Assembly: GCA_041397365.1 (NCBI GenBank)
Contig: JAWKWT010000005.1
Location: 1 to 64,000, forward strand
Reading direction: 5' to 3'
Source: P52-10 sp041397365
Lineage (GTDB): Bacteria; Pseudomonadota; Alphaproteobacteria; Rhizobiales; Xanthobacteraceae
Length of the DNA stretch: 64,000 nt
Of this stretch, positions 26,137-34,473 are shown one piece after another. The notes beneath the pieces were generated by a model. That model was not told the origin of the DNA. It saw only the letters and a program-made list of their open reading frames with translations, and made no database searches. Both the position numbers and the translations under genes were made by a program. Every line of letters begins with the position of its first letter. The first letter of the stretch is position 1.

Positions 26137-27195
26137 ATGAGCGGGTTACGCGACAAGGTCATTCGAGCGGGCCTCGAAGCGCTCTATTTCAGCGGCGCAC
26201 ACCACGTCATGCGGCCCTGGTTCGCCGGCAGCGGCACGATCTTCATGCTGCACCATGTGCGGCCGGCCAGCGGCGATCCGTTCCAGCCGAACCGGCTGCT
26301 CGAAATCACCCCGGATTTTCTCCGTATCGTTCTCGCGCATGTGCGCGACCTCGGCATCGACATCGTTTCGCTGGACGAGATGCACCGGCGGCTGAGCGCG
26401 CGGGACTTTTCCCGCCGCTTCGCCTGCTTCACCTTCGACGACGGCTATCGCGACAACCGCGATCACGCGCTGCCGGTGATGCGCGAATTCGACGCGCCGA
26501 TGACGGTGTATGTGGCGAGCGATTTCGCCTCCGGAACCGGCCAATTGTGGTGGGTGGCGCTGGAGCGGCTGGTGCGCAAGGCGCGCGCCATCGATGCTGT
26601 GCTCGACGGCGTGCCGACGCGGCTCGATTGCGAGAGCATCGAAGCGAAGACCGAGAGCTTCAACCGGCTGAACGCCTGGTGCCGCGGCATGGATTCGATC
26701 CACGACGTGCATCGCGCGGTCGGCATGCTGTGCGCCGCGCATGATGTGGATGCCGCCGGCATCGCCACCGAACTCTGCCTGTCATGGCCCGAGCTGGACT
26801 CGTTCGCCGCCGATCCGCTGGTGACGATCGGCGCGCACACGCTGACGCATTGCAATGTGGCGAAGGCGGATGCGGAGACGGCAGCGCACGAAATGGCGCA
26901 GAGCCGCGCCGATATCGAGGCCCGGCTCGGCCGCCCTGCACTACATTTCGCCTATCCTTACGGCGACCGCACCGCCGCGGCCTCACGCGATTTCGCGCTC
27001 GCGCGCGCGGCCGGGTTCAAGACCGCGGTGACGACCCGCCCCGGCATGATCTTTCCCGAAAACGCCGACCACATGCTGGCGCTGCCGCGCCTCTCGCTCA
27101 ACGGCAATTATCAGGACGCGCGTTTCCTTAAAGTGCTGACATCCGGCGCGGCAACCGCGATGTGGAACGGCTTTCGCCGCGTCAACGCCGCCTGA
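26137..27195 (+). CDS. Polysaccharide deacetylase family protein
   Basis: 352 aa, NodB-like fold. FTFDDGYRDNRDHALPVM is motif 1 with the catalytic Asp pair, IGAHTLTHCNVA is motif 2 with the metal-binding His residues (HxxxH), and HFAYPYGDR is motif 3. Expected to deacetylate an N-acetylated glycan, though some members act on other amides. No signal peptide is obvious; FMLHHVRPA near the N-terminus is typical of exopolysaccharide-associated members. Divergent from the OmpA/BON gene. Confidence 0.88.
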   Translation: MSGLRDKVIRAGLEALYFSGAHHVMRPWFAGSGTIFMLHHVRPASGDPFQPNRLLEITPDFLRIVLAHVRDLGIDIVSLDEMHRRLSARDFSRRFACFTFDDGYRDNRDHALPVMREFDAPMTVYVASDFASGTGQLWWVALERLVRKARAIDAVLDGVPTRLDCESIEAKTESFNRLNAWCRGMDSIHDVHRAVGMLCAAHDVDAAGIATELCLSWPELDSFAADPLVTIGAHTLTHCNVAKADAETAAHEMAQSRADIEARLGRPALHFAYPYGDRTAAASRDFALARAAGFKTAVTTRPGMIFPENADHMLALPRLSLNGNYQDARFLKVLTSGAATAMWNGFRRVNAA

Positions 27196-27201
27196 CGAAC
27201 C

Positions 27202-28011
27202 TCACGCCGCGACCTTCGCCTTGTAGCGCGTGCCCTTCGCCGGCGGATCGTTCGGCGGCCCGGCAAAACATTGCGCGATCGCCATCCAGCTTCGCGCGGT
27301 GTCGCCCTTCACGACGAGATTGGTATCGGCGATATTGCGCGTCTGCGCGACGACCTGGCAGAACTCGACGGCGTCGCCGGTCACGGATGAATCGCTCGCC
27401 GGATCGTTCCACTCCCACATTTCGCCGGACGGGCCGGTGACGCGCACATAGGGCGCTTGCGGCGGCACCGGCAGCTTGCGGTTGGTATAGGTCCAGCCGA
27501 ACGTCTTGACGCCGATCACGGCGATGTTCTTCAGCCGGTCGTGGAAGACGCGGTCCCTGCCCATCACGTCGTAAATTTCCTGGCCGTGCGCCCAGGTCTC
27601 CATCTGCCGCGCGGTGGTGAACATGCGCACTCCCATGCCGGGACCGGCCCAGTTCAGCCGCGCCGACGGGTCTTTCTTCGACAATAGATCGCAGAGCGTT
27701 TCGAGCTGCGCCCACCAGCGCGCGGCCAGCGCCTTGCCTTTCAGGTCCGGAAACCGCTGGCGCGATTCGGCGATCATCGACAGGCCGCCCTTGCGCGCCT
27801 CCATGATCTGCTGGCGCAGCGCCTCGTATTCGGCCGGATCGCGCACGGAGGCGGCGGCGGAGATGTCGCCGCAATGCAGATGCAGGATGACGTCGTTGAC
27901 AGTCCAGTCCTTGAACAAGGTCCGGCGCTGAAAATCCTCCTCGCTCAGCGTATCGAGCAGGCCACGCAGCTCCTTGCCCTCGTCGTGGAAGTCGGTGATT
28001 TCCTGAAGCAT
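27202..28011 (-). CDS. TIGR03084-like metal-binding protein (DinB/maleylpyruvate-isomerase-like fold)
   Basis: 269 aa. N-terminal four-helix DinB-like region with KDWTVNDVILHLHCGDISAA and TARQMETWAHGQEIYDVMG, where spaced His residues could bind a metal as in mycothiol-dependent isomerases; C-terminal SCP2-like region (SDSSVTGDAVEFCQVVAQTR). I recognise it as the TIGR03084 type; substrate unknown. Genes around it (Rieske, amidohydrolases) suggest catabolism of a ring compound. ATG at 28011 favoured over one 36 bases upstream. Confidence 0.75.
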   Translation of the reverse strand: MLQEITDFHDEGKELRGLLDTLSEEDFQRRTLFKDWTVNDVILHLHCGDISAAASVRDPAEYEALRQQIMEARKGGLSMIAESRQRFPDLKGKALAARWWAQLETLCDLLSKKDPSARLNWAGPGMGVRMFTTARQMETWAHGQEIYDVMGRDRVFHDRLKNIAVIGVKTFGWTYTNRKLPVPPQAPYVRVTGPSGEMWEWNDPASDSSVTGDAVEFCQVVAQTRNIADTNLVVKGDTARSWMAIAQCFAGPPNDPPAKGTRYKAKVAA

Positions 28012-28052
28012 GTTTTCCCTGCCCTGATTGTTATTCCCTACGGCCAAATCTT

Positions 28053-28173
28053 CGTCATGGCCGGCATAGCCCGTCGAAGACGGGCGTGAACGCCCTTATG
28101 CCCAGCCATCTACGTCTTTGCTGATTACATATTCTGTAAGACGTGGATGCCCGGCACAAGGCCGAGCATGACG
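28053..28173. repeat. Dispersed inverted-repeat element, copy 2
   Basis: Begins CGTCATGGCCGG and ends GCCGAGCATGACG; shares CCATCTACGTCTTTGCTGA and AGACGTGGATGCCCGGCAC with the copy at 15819-15945. It lies between the TIGR03084-like gene and the Rieske gene. Confidence 0.75.
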
Positions 28174-28221
28174 CTGAAACTAGCGATCGTCGCGCTCCGC
28201 GCAATAACCGGAGGGGACGCC

Positions 28222-28635
28222 CTATAAATCCACCACGACGTAATCGTTCTCGACCGACACCGCGAGCGTTTCGGCCACATACGGGCCCTTCACCACGCTG
28301 GCGCCAGCTTCGACATTCACGTCGTAGGCGCGCACGCGAAACTTCTTCGGGTCGCAGTAGGACTGCCCGGTGCGGATGTCGAACTCCCAGCCGTGCCACG
28401 GGCAGCGCAGGATTTCGCCGCGCCGCGTATAGGTGATCTCGCCGGGCGTGCTGGACTCCGCAAGCCCGATCAGCGGCCCCTCGCACAAAGCCGCGCCCTG
28501 ATGCGGGCAGCGGTTCAACAGCCCAAAATACTCGCCATTGACGTTGAAGATCGCGATCGGCCGTTCGCCGATGGTGAGGAATTTTCGCGCCCCCGGCGGC
28601 AGTTCGTCCACCGGGGCGATTACGTGCCGGGTCAT
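28222..28635 (-). CDS. Rieske [2Fe-2S] ferredoxin-type protein
   Basis: 137 aa, a single Rieske domain. Cluster ligands are visible as NRCPHQGA (Cys, His) and LRCPWHGWEFD (Cys, His). Such short Rieske proteins act as electron donors to ring-hydroxylating oxygenases or are divergent nitrite-reductase-small-subunit-like proteins. No oxygenase alpha subunit lies next to it; the nearest partners are amidohydrolases upstream. ATG at 28635 follows from the family N-terminus. Confidence 0.88.
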   Translation of the reverse strand: MTRHVIAPVDELPPGARKFLTIGERPIAIFNVNGEYFGLLNRCPHQGAALCEGPLIGLAESSTPGEITYTRRGEILRCPWHGWEFDIRTGQSYCDPKKFRVRAYDVNVEAGASVVKGPYVAETLAVSVENDYVVVDL

Positions 28636-28646
28636 AGCGGATGCCT

Positions 28647-28700
28647 GTGTCCGAAGTTCGTAAACACCTCGCCCCACTTTTTCACACGAACTTCGGACAC
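28647..28700. repeat. 15-bp perfect inverted repeat upstream of the Rieske gene
   Basis: GTGTCCGAAGTTCGT (28647-28661) and ACGAACTTCGGACAC (28686-28700) with a 24-base spacer, starting 12 bases before the Rieske start codon. Could be a regulator operator or an RNA hairpin in the leader. Confidence 0.7.
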
Positions 28701-28732
28701 GAAAGGCACCCGCATTTATGATCCTCTTTCTC

Positions 28733-28805
28733 TAGCGCCGTTTCAGATTTGAAGTTCCTATAGAAAGCACCGCACAAGCTGAGGAACTGCAAATCTGCGG
28801 CGCTA
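28733..28805. repeat. Imperfect long inverted repeat at the amidohydrolase 3' end
   Basis: Arms beginning TAGCGCCG and ending CGGCGCTA pair over about 23 bases (GCGCCG, CAGATTTG, AGTTCC shared) around a 27-base centre. It overlaps the amidohydrolase stop codon (28805-28803). May act as a 3' terminator or be a mobile palindromic unit. Confidence 0.65.
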
Positions 28806-29918
28806 GGGTGAAATACCGAACACCTTGCGCGCGTTGCCGAGGAAGAAGGCGTCGCGATTGTCCTTCGATACGCCGGCGGGCAGCACGCGCGACGGCTCGT
28901 CGAAATCCCAGTGAGGATAGTCTGTCGCGAACATCAGCCGATCCCAGCCGATCCAGCCGATCACGTCGAACAGATGCTGGCGATCCTCCGGCTCCTCCAT
29001 CGGCTGCGTGGACCACCACACATGCTCGCGGATGTATTCGGAAGGCTTGCGCTTCAGATGCGGCAACTCGCTGCGCAGGCGGTCGAAATGCTTGTCGAGC
29101 CGCCACGCCAGCGACGGCGCCCAGCCGAAGCCGGCCTCGATGGAAATCACCTTCAGCGTCGGGAAGCGCTCGAACACGCCCTCCAGCACCATGCTCGCCA
29201 GCGCCGATTGCTGGCACTGCGAATGGCCGACCATCTCCTCGATGTAATAGCTCGGCCAGCCGCCCGAGGTGATCGGATGCCCGCCGAAACCGAACGCATG
29301 GATGCCGACCGGCAGGCCGGCTTCGGCGGCCGCCTCATAGATCGGCCAGTAGCGGCGCTGGCCCAGCGGTTCGGTGTTGCGGCTCATCAGCAGCACCTGC
29401 GCGAAATTCGGATCGCCCGCGCGCTTGCGGATTTCCTTGGCGCCGGCCGGACCATCCTCGTTCGCGACGACGACGGAGGCTTTCAGCCGCTTGTCCTTGC
29501 CGGTCCATTCGGCGATCTGCCAGTCATTGGTGGCAGACACGAGGGCGGCGGAGAGGTCCTGATTGCGCAGACCCTGCCCCGACGGATTGAGCGGGCACAG
29601 GATGCCGAGCGCGACATTGTTCGGATCGAGATGCTGCTTCTGCATGAAACTGAGCGAGGAGCCCTGCCGGCCGCCCTCCGGCGGCATCGCGTCGCGACGC
29701 GAGGCGTTAGGCTGCGCCTTCGGATAGGCCGGGCCGCCCATCATGCCCTGATAGAGGTGCAGGCCATACGTCTCCATATGCGTCTGCCAGCGCTTCTCCA
29801 GGAACGGATAGAGGTCCTTCGGCTCGCGGAAAGTCGGATGGATGTCGCAATCGGCGATCGCCGGCTTGACGACGGCCGCCGCGTCCTTGTTGTCTTCGGG
29901 ACGGAACTGCATGTTCAT
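28803..29918 (-). CDS. Amidohydrolase family protein (amidohydrolase_2/decarboxylase type)
   Basis: 371 aa TIM-barrel metal enzyme. IADCDIHPTF gives the first metal motif (DxH), GIHAFGFGGHP the barrel His, VISIEAGFGWAPSL and LMFATDYPHWDFDEPS the catalytic Asp strand. The ACMSD/gamma-resorcylate decarboxylase group, to which it looks closest, acts on aromatic carboxylates or related C-C bonds. A paralogue follows upstream at 29933, 14 bases away, so the two are likely cotranscribed. Confidence 0.85.
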   Translation of the reverse strand: MNMQFRPEDNKDAAAVVKPAIADCDIHPTFREPKDLYPFLEKRWQTHMETYGLHLYQGMMGGPAYPKAQPNASRRDAMPPEGGRQGSSLSFMQKQHLDPNNVALGILCPLNPSGQGLRNQDLSAALVSATNDWQIAEWTGKDKRLKASVVVANEDGPAGAKEIRKRAGDPNFAQVLLMSRNTEPLGQRRYWPIYEAAAEAGLPVGIHAFGFGGHPITSGGWPSYYIEEMVGHSQCQQSALASMVLEGVFERFPTLKVISIEAGFGWAPSLAWRLDKHFDRLRSELPHLKRKPSEYIREHVWWSTQPMEEPEDRQHLFDVIGWIGWDRLMFATDYPHWDFDEPSRVLPAGVSKDNRDAFFLGNARKVFGISP

Positions 29919-29932
29919 GGCGCGTCTCCTGT

Positions 29933-30994
29933 TCAGCCTTGCAGGCGCGGATAGGTCGCGAGCGGATTGTCGATCATGATCTTGCGGATCAACTCCGGCG
30001 ACAGCCCCTCCGGCAGCACGGCCTCGCCGTCGAACTGCCAGTGCGGGTAATCGGTCGAGAATAGAAGCAATTCGTCCGACTGCATATGGTCAATAACGCG
30101 ATTCAACATCGCCGGTTCGGGCGGGCCGTCCACCGGTTGCAGCGAAAATCTTACGTTGCTGCGCACAATTTCCAGCGGCGCGCGGTCCACCCAGGGGGTT
30201 TCCATCCGCACGCCGCGCCAGAACTTGGTCAGCCGCCACAGATAGGTCGGCAGCCAGGTGAAGCCGGATTCCAGCATCACCACCTTCAGCTTCGGGTATT
30301 TTGCGAACACGCCCTCGATGATGAGGCTGGTCAGCGTCGTCTGGAACGCCTGCGAATTCGCGACGTAATCTTCGGTGTGGTACGAGCCCCAGCCGACCGG
30401 CGTCGGCTGGTTGTGGTAGTTGCTGCCGGCATGGATGCCGAGCACGAGGCCGAGCCGCTCGCACGCCTCATAGATCGGCCAGTAGACGCGCCGCCCGAGC
30501 GGCTGGTCGCCGGAAACCAGCATCAGCACCTGCACGAACCGCTTGTCGGCGGCGCAGCGCTCGATCTCCGCCACCGCCTTCTCGGCGCTTTGCAAGGGCA
30601 CGACGATGGAGCCACGCAGCCGCGAATCCTTGTCGAGCCACTCCTTGGCCAGCCAGTCATTCAGCGCCGCGCAGAACGCGACCGTCATGTCCTCGGAAAA
30701 AACCATCTGCACGCCCCACAGCGGATTGCAGATGCCGAATTTCGTGCCGTACGGATCGAGCGCGTGCCTGGTCAGATCGGTCACCGCCGAACCCGGCTTG
30801 CCGGTCGCGGGCCGCCAATCCGGCCGCGACGTCAGCGGCGAATTCGGCGGATAGGATTGCGAGATCAGATCGGTCATGCCGCGCGTTACGACCTGATCGC
30901 TCCAGTAGTCGTTCAGATAGGGCAGCAGGCTCTGGATTCCCGGCAGGGCCGGATGCAGATCGCAATCGATTCCGCCCTGGATGACCGAGGCCAT
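29933..30994 (-). CDS. Amidohydrolase family protein, paralogue of the next gene
   Basis: 353 aa, similar in layout to the gene at 28803: GGIDCDLHPALP (DxH motif), VLGIHAGSNYHNQP, KVVMLESGFTWLPTYLWRL, and LLFSTDYPHWQFDGE. Both share the RRxYWPIYEA segment. Probably first gene of a two-gene operon; the pair may form a heteromer or act on successive intermediates. ATG at 30994 is preferred to 31039. Confidence 0.85.
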   Translation of the reverse strand: MASVIQGGIDCDLHPALPGIQSLLPYLNDYWSDQVVTRGMTDLISQSYPPNSPLTSRPDWRPATGKPGSAVTDLTRHALDPYGTKFGICNPLWGVQMVFSEDMTVAFCAALNDWLAKEWLDKDSRLRGSIVVPLQSAEKAVAEIERCAADKRFVQVLMLVSGDQPLGRRVYWPIYEACERLGLVLGIHAGSNYHNQPTPVGWGSYHTEDYVANSQAFQTTLTSLIIEGVFAKYPKLKVVMLESGFTWLPTYLWRLTKFWRGVRMETPWVDRAPLEIVRSNVRFSLQPVDGPPEPAMLNRVIDHMQSDELLLFSTDYPHWQFDGEAVLPEGLSPELIRKIMIDNPLATYPRLQG

Positions 30995-31198
30995 GAACGC
31001 TCCACTCCGGAAAGGGCCGGCTTGCCGCCAGCAACGCATTGTTTCCGAACAATTCTAGCGGCGGCGGAACCGGAGAGCAATCAAGCCCGCCGCACGGGAG
31101 TCATGCGGGGCGGGTCCCATCTTGCCTCCGAACGCCATTGCCACGACACGACCACATGCGTTGTTAAAGATAGACTTGGAAACTTCGAGGAGAATCAC

Positions 31199-31642
31199 AT
31201 GCCCGGCACCGTTCGACTGCACCGCGTTCTCACCGCGAAACCCGAAAAGGTCTATCGTGCCTTTGTCGAAGCGGACGCGATGGCGAAATGGTTGCCGCCG
31301 GGCGGCTTCACCTGCACCGTACATCAGATGGACGCCAAGGTCGGCGGCGGCTTCAAGATGTCATTCCGCAATTTCACCACCGGCCACAGCCATTCCTTCG
31401 GCGGAAAATATCTGGAACTGAAGCCCGGCGAGCGGCTGCGCTACACCGACACGTTCGACGATCCGAATCTGCCGGGCGAGATGCAGGTGACGGTGACGCT
31501 GAAGGCGGTTTCCTGCGGCACCGACATCGACATCGTGCAGGAGGGCATCCCGGACATGATCCCGACGGAGATGTGCTATCTCGGCTGGCAGGAAAGCCTG
31601 CGCAATCTCGCACAACTGGTCGAGCCGGAGGTCAACCAGTAG
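31199..31642 (+). CDS. SRPBCC family protein (AHSA1-like)
   Basis: 147 aa with the START/SRPBCC ligand-binding fold of AHSA1-type proteins: VLTAKPEKVYRAFVEADAMAKW at the N-terminus and CYLGWQESLRNLAQLVEPE at the C-terminus are typical. Binds an unknown small hydrophobic ligand. Divergent from the amidohydrolases. Good RBS CGAGGAG before the ATG. Confidence 0.85.
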   Translation: MPGTVRLHRVLTAKPEKVYRAFVEADAMAKWLPPGGFTCTVHQMDAKVGGGFKMSFRNFTTGHSHSFGGKYLELKPGERLRYTDTFDDPNLPGEMQVTVTLKAVSCGTDIDIVQEGIPDMIPTEMCYLGWQESLRNLAQLVEPEVNQ

Positions 31643-31649
31643 CGGCGGG

Positions 31650-32072
31650 CTACTGCTTGGCAGTTTTCTTCGCCTTCTTCTTCGCAGCTCCAGCCTCCCG
31701 CTTCGCCGCACGCGTGCCGGCATTGAGCGCGATCGCCTTGCGCACGAGTTCTGTCAGCGCGGCTTCTTCGAGAGTGTCGCCCTCGAAGATATCGATGGCG
31801 CGGCGGACATTGCCGTCGAGACTCGCATTGAACAGGCCGGCGGGATCGTCCAGCGCCGCGCCTTTGGCGAAGGTGAGTTTCACCTTGTCCTTGTAGGTTT
31901 CACCTGTACAGATAATGCCGTCGCGCTCCCACACCGGCACGCCGCGCATGCCGTTCGACGGCTTCTTCCACTTCATCTCCTCCGTGATCGCCGGATCGGC
32001 CGCCATGATGATTTTGCGCACGCGCGCCAGAATATCGGCCTGAAAGCCGGGCGAATTCGCAGCCTTCGTCAT
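31650..32072 (-). CDS. DUF1801 domain-containing protein
   Basis: 140 aa. The DUF1801 (YdhG-like) core is seen in VRKIIMAADPAITEEMKWKKP, VKLTFAKGAAL and IFEGDTLEEAALTELVRKAI, with a lysine/alanine-rich basic tail. Function unknown. Convergent with the SRPBCC gene (7 bases apart). Confidence 0.8.
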   Translation of the reverse strand: MTKAANSPGFQADILARVRKIIMAADPAITEEMKWKKPSNGMRGVPVWERDGIICTGETYKDKVKLTFAKGAALDDPAGLFNASLDGNVRRAIDIFEGDTLEEAALTELVRKAIALNAGTRAAKREAGAAKKKAKKTAKQ

Positions 32073-32207
32073 CCCGTCACCCCGGTTCCGATCATGATGC
32101 TCTCGCTGCGGCACGCAATACTCGCAGGCCCGCCATGTTCGGGATTCGCATGCCGCAGGACAAGCCGAAAATTCGTCACCATGTCGCGCATCAATATCGT
32201 CCGTTCA

Positions 32208-32234
32208 TGTCACACTGGCTGCATCCCGCTCGTC
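32208..32234 (+). promoter_or_regulatory. Predicted ECF41-type sigma promoter
   Basis: TGTCACA at 32208-32214 and CGTC at 32231-32234, separated by 16 bases. This equals the known ECF41 target form (-35 TGTCACA, -10 CGTC), and it lies about 50 bases before the carboxymuconolactone decarboxylase gene paired with the sigma factor. Confidence 0.75.
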
Positions 32235-32281
32235 CTGATATCGAGCGGACCGGAGGTCGGTCCGATAGAAGGATGATGACC

Positions 32282-32746
32282 ATGCAACCTCGCCTGAACC
32301 CTTATGCCGTTGCCCCCGACGCCATCGCGACCATGCGGCGTATGGAGGACTATCTCCACGATTGCGGCCTCGAACACAGCCTGATCGAACTCGTGAAGAT
32401 GCGCGCCTCGCAGATCAATGGCTGCGCCTTCTGCCTGCACATGCATTCCATGGATGCGCGCGCGGCCGGCGAAACCGAGGCGCGGCTCTATCTCCTCAAC
32501 GCCTGGCGCAGATCCCGGCTCTATACCGCGCGCGAGCGGGCGGCGCTGGAATGGACCGAGGCGCTGACGCTGGTGGCGCAGAGCCAGGCCCCGGACGCGG
32601 CCTATGAGGCCCTGAAGGCGCAGTTCACACCGAAGGAGATCGTCGACCTGACCATGCTGATCGGTGCCATCAATGCCTGGAACCGGCTCTCCATCGGCAT
32701 GCGCTCGGTGCATCCGGAAGACTCCAAGCATGCCGCAGCTGCCTGA
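32282..32746 (+). CDS. Carboxymuconolactone decarboxylase family protein (ECF41 partner)
   Basis: 154 aa, alkylhydroperoxidase AhpD-like fold. The redox/catalytic motif is CAFCLHMHSMDAR (CxxCxxxH). ECF41 sigma factors are typically encoded with such a COE-type protein, which they transcribe. In-frame ATGs also occur at 32273 and 32276; 32282 has AAGG at the best spacing. The stop overlaps the start of the sigma gene by 17 bases. Preceded by a matching ECF41 promoter. Confidence 0.9.
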   Translation: MQPRLNPYAVAPDAIATMRRMEDYLHDCGLEHSLIELVKMRASQINGCAFCLHMHSMDARAAGETEARLYLLNAWRRSRLYTARERAALEWTEALTLVAQSQAPDAAYEALKAQFTPKEIVDLTMLIGAINAWNRLSIGMRSVHPEDSKHAAAA

Positions 32747-33611
32747 CGACGACGCCGGCATCTTCTCCATCCACCGCCCGCGACTGATCCGCATCGCCTA
32801 TCGCATGCTCGGATCGGTCGCGGAGGCGGAGGACATCGTGCAGGACGCCTGGCTGCGCTGGCATCGCGCCGACCGCGCGGCGGTCGCCGACCCGCGAGCC
32901 TTCCTGACGACGACGGTGACGAGGCTGTGCCTCGACCACCTGAAATCGGCGCGCGTGAAGCGTGAGACCTATATCGGCCCATGGGTTCCCGAACCGATGA
33001 TCGAACCGCAGGAGGACGAGGGCGACGACATCACGCTGACGCTGATGATGGCGCTGGAGCGCCTGTCGCCGCTGGAACGCGCGGCGTTCCTGCTGCACGA
33101 CGTGTTCGGACAGGATTTCGAGGCCGTCGCGCGCACGATCGACCGCGATGCCGCCGCCTGCCGCCAGCTTGCGTCGCGCGCCCGCGAGCATGTCCGCGCC
33201 GCCAGGCCGCGGTTTCCGATTCCGGCCGAGCGCGGCCTCAGTCTGGCGAAGGCGTTCCACGATGCCGCCCGCACCGGCGAGGTGGCGCAGTTGCAGGCGC
33301 TGCTGGCGAAGGATGTCGTCCTCTATTCCGACGGCGGCGGAAAGCGGATCGCGGCGCGCAATCCCTTGTATGGCGCTATCAATGTCGCGAAGTTCTTCGC
33401 CGGCGTCGCGCGCAAGACCGCCGCGCAGCCGGAGCCGGAATTGCACGCGGCCATCATCGACGGCCTGCCCGGCCTGATCTATGTCCAGAGCGGCGAGGTG
33501 ATCCAGACCGTCGCCTACGAGATCGACGACGGGAAGATCACGGCGATCTATGCGGTGCGCAATCCCGACAAGCTGATGCATGTCGGCACGCCGGATGTCC
33601 GGCTGAACTGA
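32730..33611 (+). CDS. ECF41-type RNA polymerase sigma factor (SigJ-like)
   Basis: 293 aa. Region 2 FSIHRPRLIRIAYRMLGSVA, AEDIVQDAWLRW; region 4 RLSPLERAAFLLHDVFGQDF; followed by a C-terminal SnoaL-like domain of about 120 residues. ECF41 hallmarks are visible: linker WVPEP, DGGGK, and NPDKL near the C-terminus. In this group the C-terminal domain controls activity instead of an anti-sigma factor. The inducing signal is unknown. Confidence 0.92.
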   Translation: MPQLPDDDAGIFSIHRPRLIRIAYRMLGSVAEAEDIVQDAWLRWHRADRAAVADPRAFLTTTVTRLCLDHLKSARVKRETYIGPWVPEPMIEPQEDEGDDITLTLMMALERLSPLERAAFLLHDVFGQDFEAVARTIDRDAAACRQLASRAREHVRAARPRFPIPAERGLSLAKAFHDAARTGEVAQLQALLAKDVVLYSDGGGKRIAARNPLYGAINVAKFFAGVARKTAAQPEPELHAAIIDGLPGLIYVQSGEVIQTVAYEIDDGKITAIYAVRNPDKLMHVGTPDVRLN

Positions 33612-33672
33612 TCGCACCTTCGGAACCGTGTGCGCGTGATGCGCGTCGTCATGTGTGGCGATGCGTCGCACC

Positions 33673-34473
33673 CTAATCGCAGCGCGCACTCATGCCGCCG
33701 TCGAGTACGATCTCGGTACCGGTCACCCAGCGCGATTCGTCCGAGGCGAGGAAGATCGCCGCATTCGCCGTGTCGCGGCCGTCGCCCATGAAGCCGAGCG
33801 GGATCCGCGCCTGCCGCTGCGCCAACAGCTTCTCGACGTCGCCGCCGGCGCGCGTCTTCGCCAGCCGCACCTCGACCATCGGCGTATGCAGCTGCCCCGG
33901 CACGATCGTGTTCACGCGGATCTTCTTCGCCGCATATTGCACGGCGACGACCTTGGAGAACTGGATCACGCCGGCCTTCGAGGCGGCATAGGCGACCTGC
34001 GCCGCACCCGTCCAGCGAATGCCGGAAGCCGAAGCGGTGTTGATGATCGAGCCGCCGCCCTGCGCCTCCATCACCGGGATCACATGCTTGCAGGTGAGGA
34101 AGATGCTTTTCAGGTTGAGGTCGATCTGCGCGTCCCACGCCTCCTCCGCCATCTCGACCGGACCGCCCGGCGCGGAGCCGCCGACATTGTTCACCAGCGT
34201 ATCGATGCGGCCATAATGCGCCTTGCAAGCCTGCACCATCGCCGCCACCGACGACGACTGCGTCACGTCGCACAGATGCGTGGCGATCTCGCCGCCGGCC
34301 TCCTTCACCCGCGCGACGGTTTCCTCCATCGGGCCCATGTCGCGATCGACGGCGAAAATCTTCGCGCCTTCCTGCGCGAACAGCACGCAGGCCGCACGGC
34401 CATTGCCCCAGCCGGGGCCGACGCATCCCGCGCCGACGATCAGCGCGATCTTGCCTTGCAGACGTCCCGCCAT
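33673..34473 (-). CDS. SDR family oxidoreductase
   Basis: 266 aa classical short-chain dehydrogenase. Cofactor loop variant VGAGCVGPGWGNG (GxxxGxG-like with an insertion), NNVGGSAPGGP, catalytic Ser in IINTASASGIRW, YAASKAG with Tyr and Lys. The ATG overlaps the stop of the alpha/beta hydrolase by 1 base (TGATG), so the two genes are coupled. Likely oxidises or reduces an intermediate of the nearby catabolic pathway; substrate not known. Confidence 0.9.
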   Translation of the reverse strand: MAGRLQGKIALIVGAGCVGPGWGNGRAACVLFAQEGAKIFAVDRDMGPMEETVARVKEAGGEIATHLCDVTQSSSVAAMVQACKAHYGRIDTLVNNVGGSAPGGPVEMAEEAWDAQIDLNLKSIFLTCKHVIPVMEAQGGGSIINTASASGIRWTGAAQVAYAASKAGVIQFSKVVAVQYAAKKIRVNTIVPGQLHTPMVEVRLAKTRAGGDVEKLLAQRQARIPLGFMGDGRDTANAAIFLASDESRWVTGTEIVLDGGMSARCD

